64,000 bases of DNA from Carbonatibacter sp965199245 (GTDB lineage Bacteria > Pseudomonadota > Alphaproteobacteria > Kiloniellales > Kiloniellaceae): the NCBI GenBank assembly GCA_965199245.1, contig CBDAQP010000003.1, positions 868,001 through 932,000 of the forward strand, written 5' to 3'. The notes under the pieces were generated by a model. That model was not told the DNA's origin. It ran no database searches and saw only the letters and a program-made list of their open reading frames with translations. A program made the position numbers and the translations under genes. This document shows positions 17,783-27,611 of the stretch, piece by piece; the first letter of the stretch is position 1, and each line of letters opens with the position of its first letter.

Positions 17783-18529
17783 TTAGGTTGTCCAGCCGCC
17801 ATCAATCGCCAGGGCTTGCCCGGTGGTGTAGCGGCTTGCATCGCTGGCAAGGTAGAGGGTTAGCTCTGCAATTTCCTCGGCGGTGCCAATGCGCCCCATG
17901 GGCTGACGGGCTATGAAGTCCTTCAGGGCCTGATCGTAATCGCCCGTTGCCCGCAACCTGTCGTGCAGGCTGGGGCTTTCAACAGTGCCCGGGCAGATGG
18001 CATTGCACCGAATTCCCTGTGTCACAAAATCTGCGGCGATAGATTTGGTCAGGCCAATGACGGCGGCTTTTGACGCACAGTAGGCAAAGCGATTCGGCAC
18101 ACCCCTCACCGAAGAAGCAACGGATGACATATTGATAATGGATCCACCGCCCTTGCTCAACATGTCGGGCAGAACCTTTTGACACAGGCGATACATGCTG
18201 TTGACATTGAGATCAAAGCTTAAGTCCCAGTCGGCCTCTGAACAAGTGAGAATATCGCCGCTGGCGACAAAACCCGCACAGTTAAACAAAACGTCAAAGC
18301 TGTCCTGGCGGTCAAAAAGCCGGTCAATTGCATCGCGATCTGTCAGGTCAAGTGTCACAGTTTCGATGTTATCTGCCTGTTCTGCCAAATCGCGCAAGGC
18401 GGAGTCGTTAATATCGACAGCGAGCACACGCGCACCTTCCCGGACGAAAATCTCAGCTGTGGCCCGACCAATTCCTTGTCCTGCGGCGGTAATGAGGCAG
18501 TTTTTCCCCGCCAGTCGTTTACTCGTCAT
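17783..18529 (-). CDS. SDR dehydrogenase, 2-keto-3-deoxy-L-fuconate dehydrogenase-like
   Basis: This is a classical 248-residue short-chain dehydrogenase. It has the NAD motif ITAAGQGIGRATA, NNAG-like FNCAGFV, catalytic Ser in NMSSVASS, YCASK, and a CPGTVESPSL segment that I associate with the KDF-dehydrogenase/BDH2 branch. It would oxidise the keto-deoxy acid made by a sugar-acid dehydratase. It is in a run with a sugar ABC transporter, a GMC oxidoreductase and an FAH-type hydrolase. Confidence 0.85.
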   Translation of the reverse strand: MTSKRLAGKNCLITAAGQGIGRATAEIFVREGARVLAVDINDSALRDLAEQADNIETVTLDLTDRDAIDRLFDRQDSFDVLFNCAGFVASGDILTCSEADWDLSFDLNVNSMYRLCQKVLPDMLSKGGGSIINMSSVASSVRGVPNRFAYCASKAAVIGLTKSIAADFVTQGIRCNAICPGTVESPSLHDRLRATGDYDQALKDFIARQPMGRIGTAEEIAELTLYLASDASRYTTGQALAIDGGWTT

Positions 18530-18606
18530 TTCCTTCGCTTTCCTTTACACGCCTGTCGGGCTTTTCTCGCGATCTTTTCCCCTTATAGCCCCTGACCGCG
18601 TGCCGA

Positions 18607-20301
18607 TCAACCAGCCTCCGCAGTCGCACGGATCAGGTCAGCCGCGCGTTCGGCAACGGCGATTGTCGGTGCAACAGTATTGCCGGATGTCACCGTTGGG
18701 AAAACAGAGGCATCGGCAATCCGCAGGCCCTCCAGCCCATAAACCTTCATCGAGAGCGGGTCTGTCACCGCCATTTTGCCCAGCCCCATCGCACAGGTTG
18801 AGGTCGGATGGTAAACGGTGGCGCAGTTGTCCTTAATATGGCGGCGCAGGTCGTCTTCGGTCTGGATTTCCGCGCCGGGTTCGACTTCCTCGCCTGCAAA
18901 GGCCTGGAACGCAGGCTGGCGCGTGATGGTTCGAATAGCCTGAACACCCCGAATTAGACAGGTCATATCGCGCTCATCCTGACAGAAATTATGCTGGATC
19001 AAGGGCTGTTGATAAGGATCAGCACTGTGCAGACCGACATGCCCGCGTGAATAGGGCCGCAGGCCGGTGGCGTGCATCGTCCATCCGTGCGTGAAAAAAC
19101 TCCCCGCAACCTGTGCCGAGGCCATTGTTGTACAGAAAAACAGCTGCAGGTCAGGCCGCGCGACATCAGGGGCAGATCTGATAAAGCCGCCCGCCTCTGC
19201 AGTGTTGGAGGTCAGAGCCCCCCGCCGGGCAAAGACCCATTTCAACAGGTGGGCGATATTTTTGTGCAGAACTCTGGGGGACAGCCCATAGGTTTCATAA
19301 TTCGTGGCCTTTTGCTTGACCCAGGTGTCGAGGTGATCCTGGAGGTTCTGGCCCACGCCGGGGAGGTCGTGTGTCACGGCAATGCCCTGGCGGGCCAGTT
19401 CATGCCCCGGGCCAATGCCCGAGAGCATCAGGGTCTGCGGAGTGTTAAAGGCCCCGAGGGCCATGACCACATCACGGGTGGCGGTGAGGCTCTTTTCTGC
19501 GCCACCCTGGTCATAGACCACCCCGGTGACGCGCTTGCCCGTGAGGCGCAGGCGCAAAACCTTTGCCCCGGTCATAATGTCAACATTTTGACGCTGGCGG
19601 GCCAGATTGGCATAGCCAGACTCCATACCCCAGCGTTCGCCCCCCTTTTGCTGGAGCCAATAGTATCCTGCGCCCTCTTGCTCTGCGCCGTTGAAATCGG
19701 GGTTGATTTTATATCCGGCTTCCTCGCAGGCCTTGAAGTAGACCTCGCACATCGGGTTCGGGCTTCGGGGCGGGGCGACGTTATAGGGGCCACCGGTGCC
19801 GTGATAGCTGTAGTCAATCAAGTCCTTGACGGCTTGCCCGCGAATGTGATGACCGGGGGTATAATCGGGATTGTGGGCGATTTCAAAGTTTTCCGATTTG
19901 ATGAAATAGCGTTTCATCTCTGTGCGTGACCAGCCTGTTGCGCCCAGCTCTTCCCAGTGGTCGAAGTCTTCCCACTGACCCCGGATAACCACCATGCCGT
20001 TAATCATCGACGACCCGCCAAGGGCCTTGCCCCGGGGTAACTCGATACTGTTTCCGCCCAACCCCTGATTGGGTTCGCCCCTGTACATATAGGTCATTTT
20101 TGGCCCGCCGAGAAAGGCGAGGTTCGGCATGATGAAAGACACCATCCCCAAGGGAATGCGAACGATGTTTTTTTTGTGGTTTCCGGCCTGCCCGTGTTCC
20201 AGCACAGCAACCCTGATATTGGGGTTTTCGCTCAGGCGATAGGCCAGAACACAGCCCGCAACACCGCCGCCGACGATGACGTAATCGTAACTTTTGTTCA
20301 T
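18607..20301 (-). CDS. GMC-family FAD oxidoreductase (choline dehydrogenase-like)
   Basis: The 564-residue flavoenzyme has the FAD motif VIVGGGVAGCVLAYRLSE at the N-terminus, the GMC signature GKALGGSSMINGM and the C-terminal HPTSTCAMG segment with the active-site histidine. It ends in GNTVAPTIAVAERAADLI. The family oxidises alcohols, including choline and sugar alcohols. No signal peptide is seen. Its place between a sugar ABC permease and a sugar-acid SDR makes a sugar or polyol substrate more likely than choline, but that is inference. Confidence 0.88.
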   Translation of the reverse strand: MNKSYDYVIVGGGVAGCVLAYRLSENPNIRVAVLEHGQAGNHKKNIVRIPLGMVSFIMPNLAFLGGPKMTYMYRGEPNQGLGGNSIELPRGKALGGSSMINGMVVIRGQWEDFDHWEELGATGWSRTEMKRYFIKSENFEIAHNPDYTPGHHIRGQAVKDLIDYSYHGTGGPYNVAPPRSPNPMCEVYFKACEEAGYKINPDFNGAEQEGAGYYWLQQKGGERWGMESGYANLARQRQNVDIMTGAKVLRLRLTGKRVTGVVYDQGGAEKSLTATRDVVMALGAFNTPQTLMLSGIGPGHELARQGIAVTHDLPGVGQNLQDHLDTWVKQKATNYETYGLSPRVLHKNIAHLLKWVFARRGALTSNTAEAGGFIRSAPDVARPDLQLFFCTTMASAQVAGSFFTHGWTMHATGLRPYSRGHVGLHSADPYQQPLIQHNFCQDERDMTCLIRGVQAIRTITRQPAFQAFAGEEVEPGAEIQTEDDLRRHIKDNCATVYHPTSTCAMGLGKMAVTDPLSMKVYGLEGLRIADASVFPTVTSGNTVAPTIAVAERAADLIRATAEAG

Positions 20302-20318
20302 CTTTCAAGCTCCCCCGT

Positions 20319-21305
20319 TCAGATTCTCCGTGCGGCGCGACGTGCGCTCTGGCGACCAACGGCAATATTGAGCAAAACAGCCCCAACGATAATGACCCCC
20401 CGGATGACTTCCTGAAAAAAGGGATTGATCCCCAGCAACACCAAACCATTACCGATCAGGGTGATGACGAGAACGCCGAGCATTGTTCCCACCATTGTCC
20501 CCCGCCCACCAGAGAGGGCGGTTCCCCCGATCACCACGGCGGCAATGACATCAAATTCCAGACCCGTTGCCGCACCCGCGTTTCCAGACCCCAGGCGTGC
20601 GGTCATCAGGATAGCAGAAACCGCCGCCAACAAGCCCGCCGTGGCAAAAAGAATCACGCGCACCCGCCCAACAGAAATTCCGGCCAAACGCGCGGCACTG
20701 GCATTTCCCCCGATGGCATAGACAGAGCGTCCGTAGCTGGTGCGACTGGCAATAAAGGCAAAGAGCGCGAAGACGACAAAGAGAACCCAGGCCGCCACAG
20801 GCAGGCCGAGCCAATCCCTGTCAAGACTGTCAAGGACGCGGTTGCGCGGAAAAGAAACTGGCAGAGCGTTGGTAAAAAAGAGGGCCAGGCCCCGCAGCGC
20901 ACTCCACAGCCCCAGCGTTGCGACAAAGGAGGGCACCGCAAAAGACGCCCTGAGCACCCCGGCGAGTCCCCCCAAAAGGCCACCGCCCACCATGGCGAGC
21001 GGGATTGCGAGGATGAGGGGAACCTGCCATTGCAAAAGATAGGCAAGCAGAACAGACAAAAACGCCACCATCGGGCCGACGCTGACATCAATTTCCCCTG
21101 CGACAATAATAAGCGTCGCCCCAAAGGCGGCAATGCCGATGGCGGCGGCATCGCGGAGAATATTTTGCTGGTTATAGAGGCTGGTAAAGCCATTGGCTGT
21201 ATTGGCAAAGACAATATAGAGGATCACAATGACAGCAACCAGACCAATTTCGTTCAAATGGTTGGACAGAAAAGATCGTAGCGCAGTTTTTGGCGGCAGG
21301 CTCAT
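20319..21305 (-). CDS. sugar ABC transporter permease (RbsC/BPD type)
   Basis: The 328-residue, highly hydrophobic protein has about nine membrane helices and the family signatures YNQQNILRDAAAIGIAAFG and VIGGTALSGGRGT. It would form the channel dimer of a pentose/hexose importer with the ATPase just upstream (12-base gap) and the binding protein at 22937-23920. Confidence 0.9.
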   Translation of the reverse strand: MSLPPKTALRSFLSNHLNEIGLVAVIVILYIVFANTANGFTSLYNQQNILRDAAAIGIAAFGATLIIVAGEIDVSVGPMVAFLSVLLAYLLQWQVPLILAIPLAMVGGGLLGGLAGVLRASFAVPSFVATLGLWSALRGLALFFTNALPVSFPRNRVLDSLDRDWLGLPVAAWVLFVVFALFAFIASRTSYGRSVYAIGGNASAARLAGISVGRVRVILFATAGLLAAVSAILMTARLGSGNAGAATGLEFDVIAAVVIGGTALSGGRGTMVGTMLGVLVITLIGNGLVLLGINPFFQEVIRGVIIVGAVLLNIAVGRQSARRAARRI

Positions 21306-21317
21306 CTGGTCTTTTCC

Positions 21318-22820
21318 TTATGAGATTGCAGAATTGAGAAGCAAATCAGTGTCAATAAAGGGGGCCTGAAATGTCTCTGTAAAATGACCATCGTTGAGGA
21401 CGAGCACCCGGTTACAGACAAGAGGCAGTTCCTCAATTTCAGACGAGACAAAAATAATCGATTTTCCCTCCTGGGCCAAATCCCGGGCAATACGGTAAAT
21501 CTGCGCCTTGGCTTCGACATCCACGCCGCGTGTGGGTTCGTCCAGCAATAAAACCTGTGCGCCCGCATAGACCCAGCGTCCAATCACAATTTTTTGCTGG
21601 TTTCCACCCGATAGCGTACCAATCGGGGTTGTGAGTTGAGCCGCCTTGACACGAAATTGATCGACGATTTTTTGCGCCTGTTTGCGAATGGAGGCGGGAT
21701 CAAAAATGCCCCGATGCGCGACCTGTGCCGGATCAGCCAAGACAATATTTTCTGACACCCCCAACAGGGGAAAAATTCCGTCGTCTTTGCGGTTTTCGGG
21801 GGTGATCGCCAGACCTTGGCGCAATCGCTTGATAAAATGCCCGTCCAGCGTGCGCCCCTGGTAAGTGATTTCGCCCTTTTCAGGCTGGTCAAGTCCAGCG
21901 ATGGCCCGCAGAATTTCTGTGCGACCAGAGCCAAGCAGTCCGGCAATACCCAAAATTTCACCGGGGTAGAGATCAAAATCAACACCGCGCACCTTGCCCG
22001 CAATTTCCAGCCCACGCACGGACAAAACGGCATCGCGGGCGGGGGGCGTCCTGGGGACGGCGGAAATTTCTGCCTTTCCCGTGCCCAACATCATTTTGAC
22101 AACCTCGTCATTGGTGGTGTCCTTGATGTCAAATGTCGCAATATGGCGACCATCGCGCAGAACGGTCGCTGTTTCGGCGATGGTGCGAATTTCCTTCATT
22201 CTGTGACTAACGTAGAGTACCGACGCGCCCCGTTCAACAATCCGGCCCACAGCCTGAAACAAAAGGTCAACTTCTTCATTGCTCAGGGAGGAAGTGGGTT
22301 CATCGAGGATCACCAGCTTTGGATCATCAATCATGGCCCGGGCAATTTCGACCAGTTGTCGATGTGCAGGCCCAAGGTCTTTCACAACGTCGTAAGGCGA
22401 CAGGGGAAAGGCCAGCCTGGCGATGACCTCTGCAACCTTTTCGCGCATCGCCCGATGATCGAGGGCAAAACCCCCTGACAACCAGCGTCCGGCGAAAAGA
22501 TTTTCGCTGACACTCATTTCAGGGAAGAGGCTGAGTTCCTGATAGACAGAACGCACACCATAATTCACCGCCTGCGACGTGCGCTGTCCCTGCGCGGCAT
22601 CAAGGCATTGTCCGCCGATAAAGACCGCGCCACTGTCGGGGGTTTCCGCGCCTGTGATTGTTCGGATCAGAGTTGATTTCCCTGCACCGTTTTTGCCCAG
22701 AATAGCGCGCACTTCCCCCGGTTTTATAGTCATCGACACATCATCAAGGGCCAAAACACCGGGATAGCGTCTGGTGATATTTTGGGCCTCAACAATGTTG
22801 GGTGCAGATGGGGATGACAT
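21318..22820 (-). CDS. sugar ABC transporter ATPase (RbsA/MglA type)
   Basis: The 500-residue protein is a tandem ABC ATPase. The first domain has Walker A GKNGAGKSTL and Walker B VILDEPTSSLS; the second has the degenerate GLLGSGRTE and a signature LSGGNQQK with LLLDEPTRGVD. This asymmetry is typical of the RbsA/MglA family. The gap to the upstream binding-protein gene is 116 bases. Confidence 0.93.
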   Translation of the reverse strand: MSSPSAPNIVEAQNITRRYPGVLALDDVSMTIKPGEVRAILGKNGAGKSTLIRTITGAETPDSGAVFIGGQCLDAAQGQRTSQAVNYGVRSVYQELSLFPEMSVSENLFAGRWLSGGFALDHRAMREKVAEVIARLAFPLSPYDVVKDLGPAHRQLVEIARAMIDDPKLVILDEPTSSLSNEEVDLLFQAVGRIVERGASVLYVSHRMKEIRTIAETATVLRDGRHIATFDIKDTTNDEVVKMMLGTGKAEISAVPRTPPARDAVLSVRGLEIAGKVRGVDFDLYPGEILGIAGLLGSGRTEILRAIAGLDQPEKGEITYQGRTLDGHFIKRLRQGLAITPENRKDDGIFPLLGVSENIVLADPAQVAHRGIFDPASIRKQAQKIVDQFRVKAAQLTTPIGTLSGGNQQKIVIGRWVYAGAQVLLLDEPTRGVDVEAKAQIYRIARDLAQEGKSIIFVSSEIEELPLVCNRVLVLNDGHFTETFQAPFIDTDLLLNSAIS

Positions 22821-22936
22821 GATGCTGTCTCACGTTTTTTACCCGTATGTTCTGACCTGCCACAACAGCAAACACCGCCAGGAAGCAGGTATAAGCCCCG
22901 TCTCTTCGTGTGTTCACACCACGTCTGGCCGTCGGC

Positions 22937-23920
22937 CTATGGCAAACCGTCAGGGTGGGTTTCAAGCCAGTTTCTGGCATCTGCGACTGAGGTGTAAAGG
23001 TCAATCGGGGCCTGAACAACCTTGTCTGAGGTCTGGTTATTTGCCGCTTTCAGGGCCAGATCAAGGGCCAACTCGCCCATTTGCCTGCCCGAAATGTCAA
23101 CAACGCCTTTGAGGATTTTGTTGTCCTTGAGGGCTTCGGCGATCTCGGTCGTCATATCACCGCCGACAACGAAGACCTCACCGACGCGCCCCGCACTTTC
23201 AACAGCCTTGACAGCCCCAAGGGTGGAGCCACCCGCCTGACCAAACATGATGTTGATTTCCGGATGGGCGGACAGGATTTGCTTTGCCGTTGTCACCGCG
23301 CGATCCAGGGTTGAGCCTTCCTGGTTGGCGACAATCTCCCACTTGAGACCCGCATCATTCAGCGCAGATTCAAATCCCTTGCGGCGTGTAATACAGACCT
23401 CGAACTGTTCGCAGTTCACAACACCGATTTTGGGGTTTTGAATGCCCTTGTCCTGGAGAAACACAGCGGCAAATTCGCCAATCAGCCGCCCAAAACGAAA
23501 GGGATCACCCACCGCATAGGCAAAGACGAGGTTTTCCCTGTCTTTGTCATTGATGCAGGTGTTATAGCAGATGACTGGAATCCCTCGTTCGCGGGCGCGT
23601 TCAATCGAACGCACAGAGCCATCGGCAGACACGGCAGACAAAATCAAGGCATCGATTCCAGCAACGGACAGGGTATTGATAAACTGGCTTTCCTTGGCAA
23701 CATCACCGCGCGCATTGGTTTCAATAATATTGATTTCCTGACCCAATTCTGCGGCCCGTGTGCCAATCCCGGCGCGAACACCCGCATAATAGCCCTGCGC
23801 GTCAAGGTAAATGGCTCCGACCTGAAAAGCCTCTGTCGCAAGGGCCGGGACAATCTGAAGGCCCAGCAACGCCGCAGTGGCTCCGCCAAAGTATTTTAGA
23901 ATGGTTTTGATCGTTTTCAT
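22937..23920 (-). CDS. periplasmic sugar-binding protein
   Basis: The 327-residue protein has a signal peptide (cleavage after ALA near residue 28) and a periplasmic binding fold of the RbsB type: an N-terminal AIYLDAQGYYAGVRAG, DALILSAVSADG, NTCINDKD, and VVGGDMTTE followed by GVVDISGRQMGELA. It is first in the sugar operon. The ligand is not evident; downstream enzymes suggest a deoxy-sugar or sugar acid. Confidence 0.88.
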   Translation of the reverse strand: MKTIKTILKYFGGATAALLGLQIVPALATEAFQVGAIYLDAQGYYAGVRAGIGTRAAELGQEINIIETNARGDVAKESQFINTLSVAGIDALILSAVSADGSVRSIERARERGIPVICYNTCINDKDRENLVFAYAVGDPFRFGRLIGEFAAVFLQDKGIQNPKIGVVNCEQFEVCITRRKGFESALNDAGLKWEIVANQEGSTLDRAVTTAKQILSAHPEINIMFGQAGGSTLGAVKAVESAGRVGEVFVVGGDMTTEIAEALKDNKILKGVVDISGRQMGELALDLALKAANNQTSDKVVQAPIDLYTSVADARNWLETHPDGLP

Positions 23921-23947
23921 ATTTCGGATGCCTCACATCTACAAAAA

Positions 23948-23978
23948 ATAAAACCTGTTGAATCAGGTGTTTTTTTAT
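23948..23978 (-). terminator. hairpin with U-rich flanks after the GGT gene
   Basis: ACCTG / CAGGT arms (23953-23957, 23964-23968) with a 6-base loop are flanked by A-rich and T-rich runs on both sides, so it could act in either direction. It lies between the end of the GGT-family gene at 24016 and the start of the sugar operon at 23920. The stem is short. Confidence 0.5.
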
Positions 23979-24015
23979 TTTGGGAACTCATTCTCTATCA
24001 TTAAGCCATGCGCTG

Positions 24016-25605
24016 TCAAGCGAGAAGTTCCCTGTCGTCTGCGGAGACTGTATCAGCCCAATACGCCATGACTTCTGTCGTCCCTGCGCTTATTGTCCCG
24101 CGCCGTTCGACAATGGAAGGGCAGGCAAAATTATAGGGATAAACTGTGCGTGGGGCCTCGATCACATCCGGGAGTTTTTGCTTCAGCAGGGCGCGTAGCT
24201 GTGCGGGAAGTGCGCTGTCAACGATGGTTGACCCTGCCAAACTGGCATCAATGCGGGGTTCGTGCATGGCGGTTTCGGCATCCATGCCAAAATCCAGCAG
24301 GTAACACACCAGTTGGGCAACAGCGGGCATGATCTTGCGCCCTCCGGCGGCCCCAAGGCCAAAGCGCACACCGTCCGCACGTTCCAATAGCGTCGGACAC
24401 ATATTCGTTAGACAACGCTGACCCGCACCGATTGAGTTCGGCTTCCCGGGTTCGGGATCAAACCACATGATGCCGTTGTTCATCAAGATTCCGCTCGAGG
24501 GCAGGGTCATGCGCGAACCAAAGATAGACAGGAGTGTCTGGGTCACAGAGACCATCGTTCCCTGCGCGTCCACCACGTTGAAATGTGTGGTGCAACCCGG
24601 CACGGGGTCATCTCCCATGGTTTGGATACGGTTCTGATTCGCGCGGCGGATTGCGCGATCAAAGGTTGCAAAATCTTCTGCAGATGGTTTTGATCCTGTG
24701 GGCGACCATGTCTTGAGCAAAGCGAGGACAGATTCCAGGGTCGGCCCGGCAGTCATCTCAGGCGTTCCAAAAACACGGTGGCCTTTGTATTGAAATTCAG
24801 AAGCGGGAACAATTTGCGCCTGGTAATTGCTGAAATCTTCAAAACAATGACGGCCCCCGGCGGCGGTCAGATCATCGATGATGCCCTGCGCTATTTTTCC
24901 CTGATAGAATGACTCTGCACCGTGGCTTGCAATCGTCGCCAAGGTGGTTGCCAGTGTCCTTTGATCGCATCGGGTGTGGGACTGTGCCGTCCAGGCAGAT
25001 GCTTTTGGAAAGCGCTCTGCATCAAGATAGAGCGCACGCGATGCGGGAAATTTTGCCAAATCTTTGGCGGCACTGGCCAAAATCAGTTGAGCATACCAAT
25101 CGACAAGAAGGCCTTTTTTTGCCTCGGTGATCGCAGGGGCGATCAGATCAGCCCAGGGAAAAGACCCAAAGGTCACGTGCGCCCTGGCCATTCCCGCGAC
25201 GTGACCGGGAATGGCCACAGCCTTTGCACCGATGACATTGGCGTCTTGTACGACGACAGGCCAAGGGAACAAATCGTTGGATTTTTTGCCACCCGGAGTA
25301 TCAATCGGGTAGTCTTCGACCTTGAGTCCAGCGGGCGCGCGCATCCCGAAATCAACCACATGCGCACCCTTGTCGGCGGCGCGGCGGACAATCATGTAAC
25401 CACCACCGCCAATCCCGCTCATCCACGGTTCAACCACGCCAAGCGCAAAAGAGGTCGCGATGGCGGCATCAATGGCGTTTCCGCCTCTGCATAGAATATC
25501 TGCCCCGATTTCAGAGGCAATACGGTTCTGCGACGCCACCAATCCTTTTTCACTGATAACGGCTGGTTTTCTGATCTCTATCGATTGGCTGACTGCACGG
25601 CTCAT
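24016..25605 (-). CDS. gamma-glutamyltransferase-family Ntn-hydrolase
   Basis: The 529-residue proenzyme has GGNAIDAAIAT near the N-terminus and the self-cleavage/nucleophile threonine in PGCTTHFNVVD, which splits it into large and small subunits. The substrate pocket reads LPSSGILMNNGIMWF and there is a GAAGGR loop. No signal peptide is visible, unlike periplasmic GGT; cytoplasmic members include oxamate amidohydrolase (HpxW type). It overlaps the TctA gene by 4 bases, so its substrate is probably what the TTT transporter brings in. The exact reaction is not known from sequence. Confidence 0.85.
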   Translation of the reverse strand: MSRAVSQSIEIRKPAVISEKGLVASQNRIASEIGADILCRGGNAIDAAIATSFALGVVEPWMSGIGGGGYMIVRRAADKGAHVVDFGMRAPAGLKVEDYPIDTPGGKKSNDLFPWPVVVQDANVIGAKAVAIPGHVAGMARAHVTFGSFPWADLIAPAITEAKKGLLVDWYAQLILASAAKDLAKFPASRALYLDAERFPKASAWTAQSHTRCDQRTLATTLATIASHGAESFYQGKIAQGIIDDLTAAGGRHCFEDFSNYQAQIVPASEFQYKGHRVFGTPEMTAGPTLESVLALLKTWSPTGSKPSAEDFATFDRAIRRANQNRIQTMGDDPVPGCTTHFNVVDAQGTMVSVTQTLLSIFGSRMTLPSSGILMNNGIMWFDPEPGKPNSIGAGQRCLTNMCPTLLERADGVRFGLGAAGGRKIMPAVAQLVCYLLDFGMDAETAMHEPRIDASLAGSTIVDSALPAQLRALLKQKLPDVIEAPRTVYPYNFACPSIVERRGTISAGTTEVMAYWADTVSADDRELLA

Positions 25606-27080
25606 ACCGGAGTCTTTTCTTTGAGGGTTCTGCGCGTGATGATGCCGATGGACAGCACCGTCAGGACGAGGAACAAAATAGATATTGGGGTTGAGACAAA
25701 GACCGCCCAGTCACCGGAGGAAATCGTCAGGGCCTGGCGCATTGATTGTTCGCCAAGGGGTTCAAGGATAAATCCAATCATCATCGGAGCGAGCGGAAAG
25801 GCAAGTTTTCGCATGACATAGCCAAGCACACCGAACCCGAGCATAATCCAGAGATCCGTTGGGCTGGAATTGAAGCCAAACACACCCAAAAGACAAAGTA
25901 TCGCAATGATTGGATAGAGAACATGGCGGGGAATCATAACAATCCGGGAAAAGAGTCGGATTGCGACCAATCCCACAAGCGGAAGCATCAACGTGGCCAT
26001 CATCAGTGCGATAAAAATGGCATAAACGAGGTCAAGGTCTTCAGTAAAAAGCTGGGGGCCGGGAGCAAGCCCGTGAATCAAAAACGCGCCGAGCAAAACG
26101 GCGGTGATGACATCTCCGGGAACGCCCAACGCCATCAAAGGAATGAGCGCACCGCCAGCAGTTGCATTGTTGGCCGACTCTGCCGCTGCGACACCCTCGA
26201 GGCTTCCCTGTCCAAAGTCTTCGGGTTTTTTAGATGCGCGTTTTGCCTCGGAATAGGACAAAAAGGCGGCTGGTGTTGCCCCAAGCCCCGGAATGGATCC
26301 GAGGACAATTCCGATTGCCGACCCGCGCAGGATTGTGGGGAGTTTTGCACGAATGTCCCCCCCGCTGATTTTGGCCCGGGGCACAGCGATTTTTGCTTGT
26401 GCGCGGCGGGGGGAGACAACCTGGATAAAGAGTTCAGATATTGCGAACAAACCAGTCAACATCGCAAGGAGTGAAATGCCATTGAGCATCGTCAATTCGC
26501 CAAAGGTAAAACGCGGCGTTGCCGTCATGGGGTCAAGTCCAACTGTTCCAAAGATGAAACCAGCCGCCGCTGCAATGAACCCCTTGATGAGCGATCCCCC
26601 TGACACCCCGGCGACAATGGTCAATGAAAACAGAACCAGCGTCGCAAATTCTGGCGGGCCAAACCTGGTGGCGAACTGTGCCAATAAAATCGCCCCAAAG
26701 ATCAGTGCAACTGTCGAAACCAGATCCCCGATCACTGATGACCACAGTGCCATTCCCATGGCTTCCCCCCCCCGACCCTTTTGAGAGAGAGGGTAGCCGT
26801 CAAGAACCGTAGCCGCCGCCGCTGGTGTCCCGGGGGTATTAATCAAAATGGCGGGAATGCAACCGCTAAAGAGGGCACCCTTATAGGCACCGAGCAGAAG
26901 GGCAAAGGCCGTGATTGGCTCAAAGGCATAGGTCAGCGGGATCACAAGTGCGATCCCCATCGTACCCGTCAACCCCGGCATAGCCCCCATAAAGACACCG
27001 AAGGCCACACCCGCAAAAATGGCGAGCAGATTTTGAAATGAAAGCAACAGATCCACAGCGGAGAAGAGAGCGAGAATCAT
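25602..27080 (-). CDS. tripartite tricarboxylate transporter, large permease TctA
   Basis: The 492-residue membrane protein has about 11-12 helices with the TctA motifs GAMPGLTGTMG near residue 32 and GSIPGLGATPAAFLSYSEAKR near residue 255. It is the large subunit of a TTT uptake system driven by ion gradients. It lies 9 bases after TctB and overlaps the GGT-family gene. Confidence 0.93.
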   Translation of the reverse strand: MILALFSAVDLLLSFQNLLAIFAGVAFGVFMGAMPGLTGTMGIALVIPLTYAFEPITAFALLLGAYKGALFSGCIPAILINTPGTPAAAATVLDGYPLSQKGRGGEAMGMALWSSVIGDLVSTVALIFGAILLAQFATRFGPPEFATLVLFSLTIVAGVSGGSLIKGFIAAAAGFIFGTVGLDPMTATPRFTFGELTMLNGISLLAMLTGLFAISELFIQVVSPRRAQAKIAVPRAKISGGDIRAKLPTILRGSAIGIVLGSIPGLGATPAAFLSYSEAKRASKKPEDFGQGSLEGVAAAESANNATAGGALIPLMALGVPGDVITAVLLGAFLIHGLAPGPQLFTEDLDLVYAIFIALMMATLMLPLVGLVAIRLFSRIVMIPRHVLYPIIAILCLLGVFGFNSSPTDLWIMLGFGVLGYVMRKLAFPLAPMMIGFILEPLGEQSMRQALTISSGDWAVFVSTPISILFLVLTVLSIGIITRRTLKEKTPV

Positions 27081-27089
27081 AGGCGGGCC

Positions 27090-27554
27090 TCAAACGAGCG
27101 GAAGTTTCAGACCAAGGCTGAACAGAACAAAGAGAGCGATTGTCGTTATGGCAACAACCCCAAAAATCGTCAGCAGATGGCGCGCACCGAAAAAAACCAT
27201 GAGCACAGCAAGGGTCAATGGAGTGGCATAGAAGTAGCCAAGCCATTGAAACAACAGGATGAACCCCGCCATGATACCAGCGACGACCAGGATTTTACCA
27301 TATGCCCGTTTTTCTGTGGATTCTGTGGTCTTTGGGCCTGAAACACTGTGCCGTGATGGCCTCAACCGAGACAACACAACAAGGACAAAGCCCCCGAGAC
27401 CGATCAAAACCGCACCAAGTCGCGGGAAAAATTGCGGGGACAGTGCGCTCCCCGTGCTTTCCTCGACAAAGTAGGGAATGAGGCATGCAATGAGAATTGC
27501 TGAAAAAGCCAGAAGAACCAGACCAGATATGACGTCCTGTTTTTTCTGTCCCAT
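27090..27554 (-). CDS. tripartite tricarboxylate transporter, small subunit TctB
   Basis: The 154-residue protein has four predicted membrane helices, as expected of the small TTT membrane subunit. The start is ATG 27554. Identification rests on topology and on its position between TctC and TctA. Confidence 0.85.
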   Translation of the reverse strand: MGQKKQDVISGLVLLAFSAILIACLIPYFVEESTGSALSPQFFPRLGAVLIGLGGFVLVVLSRLRPSRHSVSGPKTTESTEKRAYGKILVVAGIMAGFILLFQWLGYFYATPLTLAVLMVFFGARHLLTIFGVVAITTIALFVLFSLGLKLPLV

Positions 27555-27611
27555 GCTCCACCGTCCTTTGCACTTGAATACTTTCGTCTGTAGATTCCAT
27601 GTGCCACCATG

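Noticed and set aside
22821..22936. Terminator or riboswitch between the sugar-binding protein and ATPase genes
   Set aside because: Only weak inverted repeats (ACCTGC / GCAGGT) are present, with no T run or recognisable aptamer.
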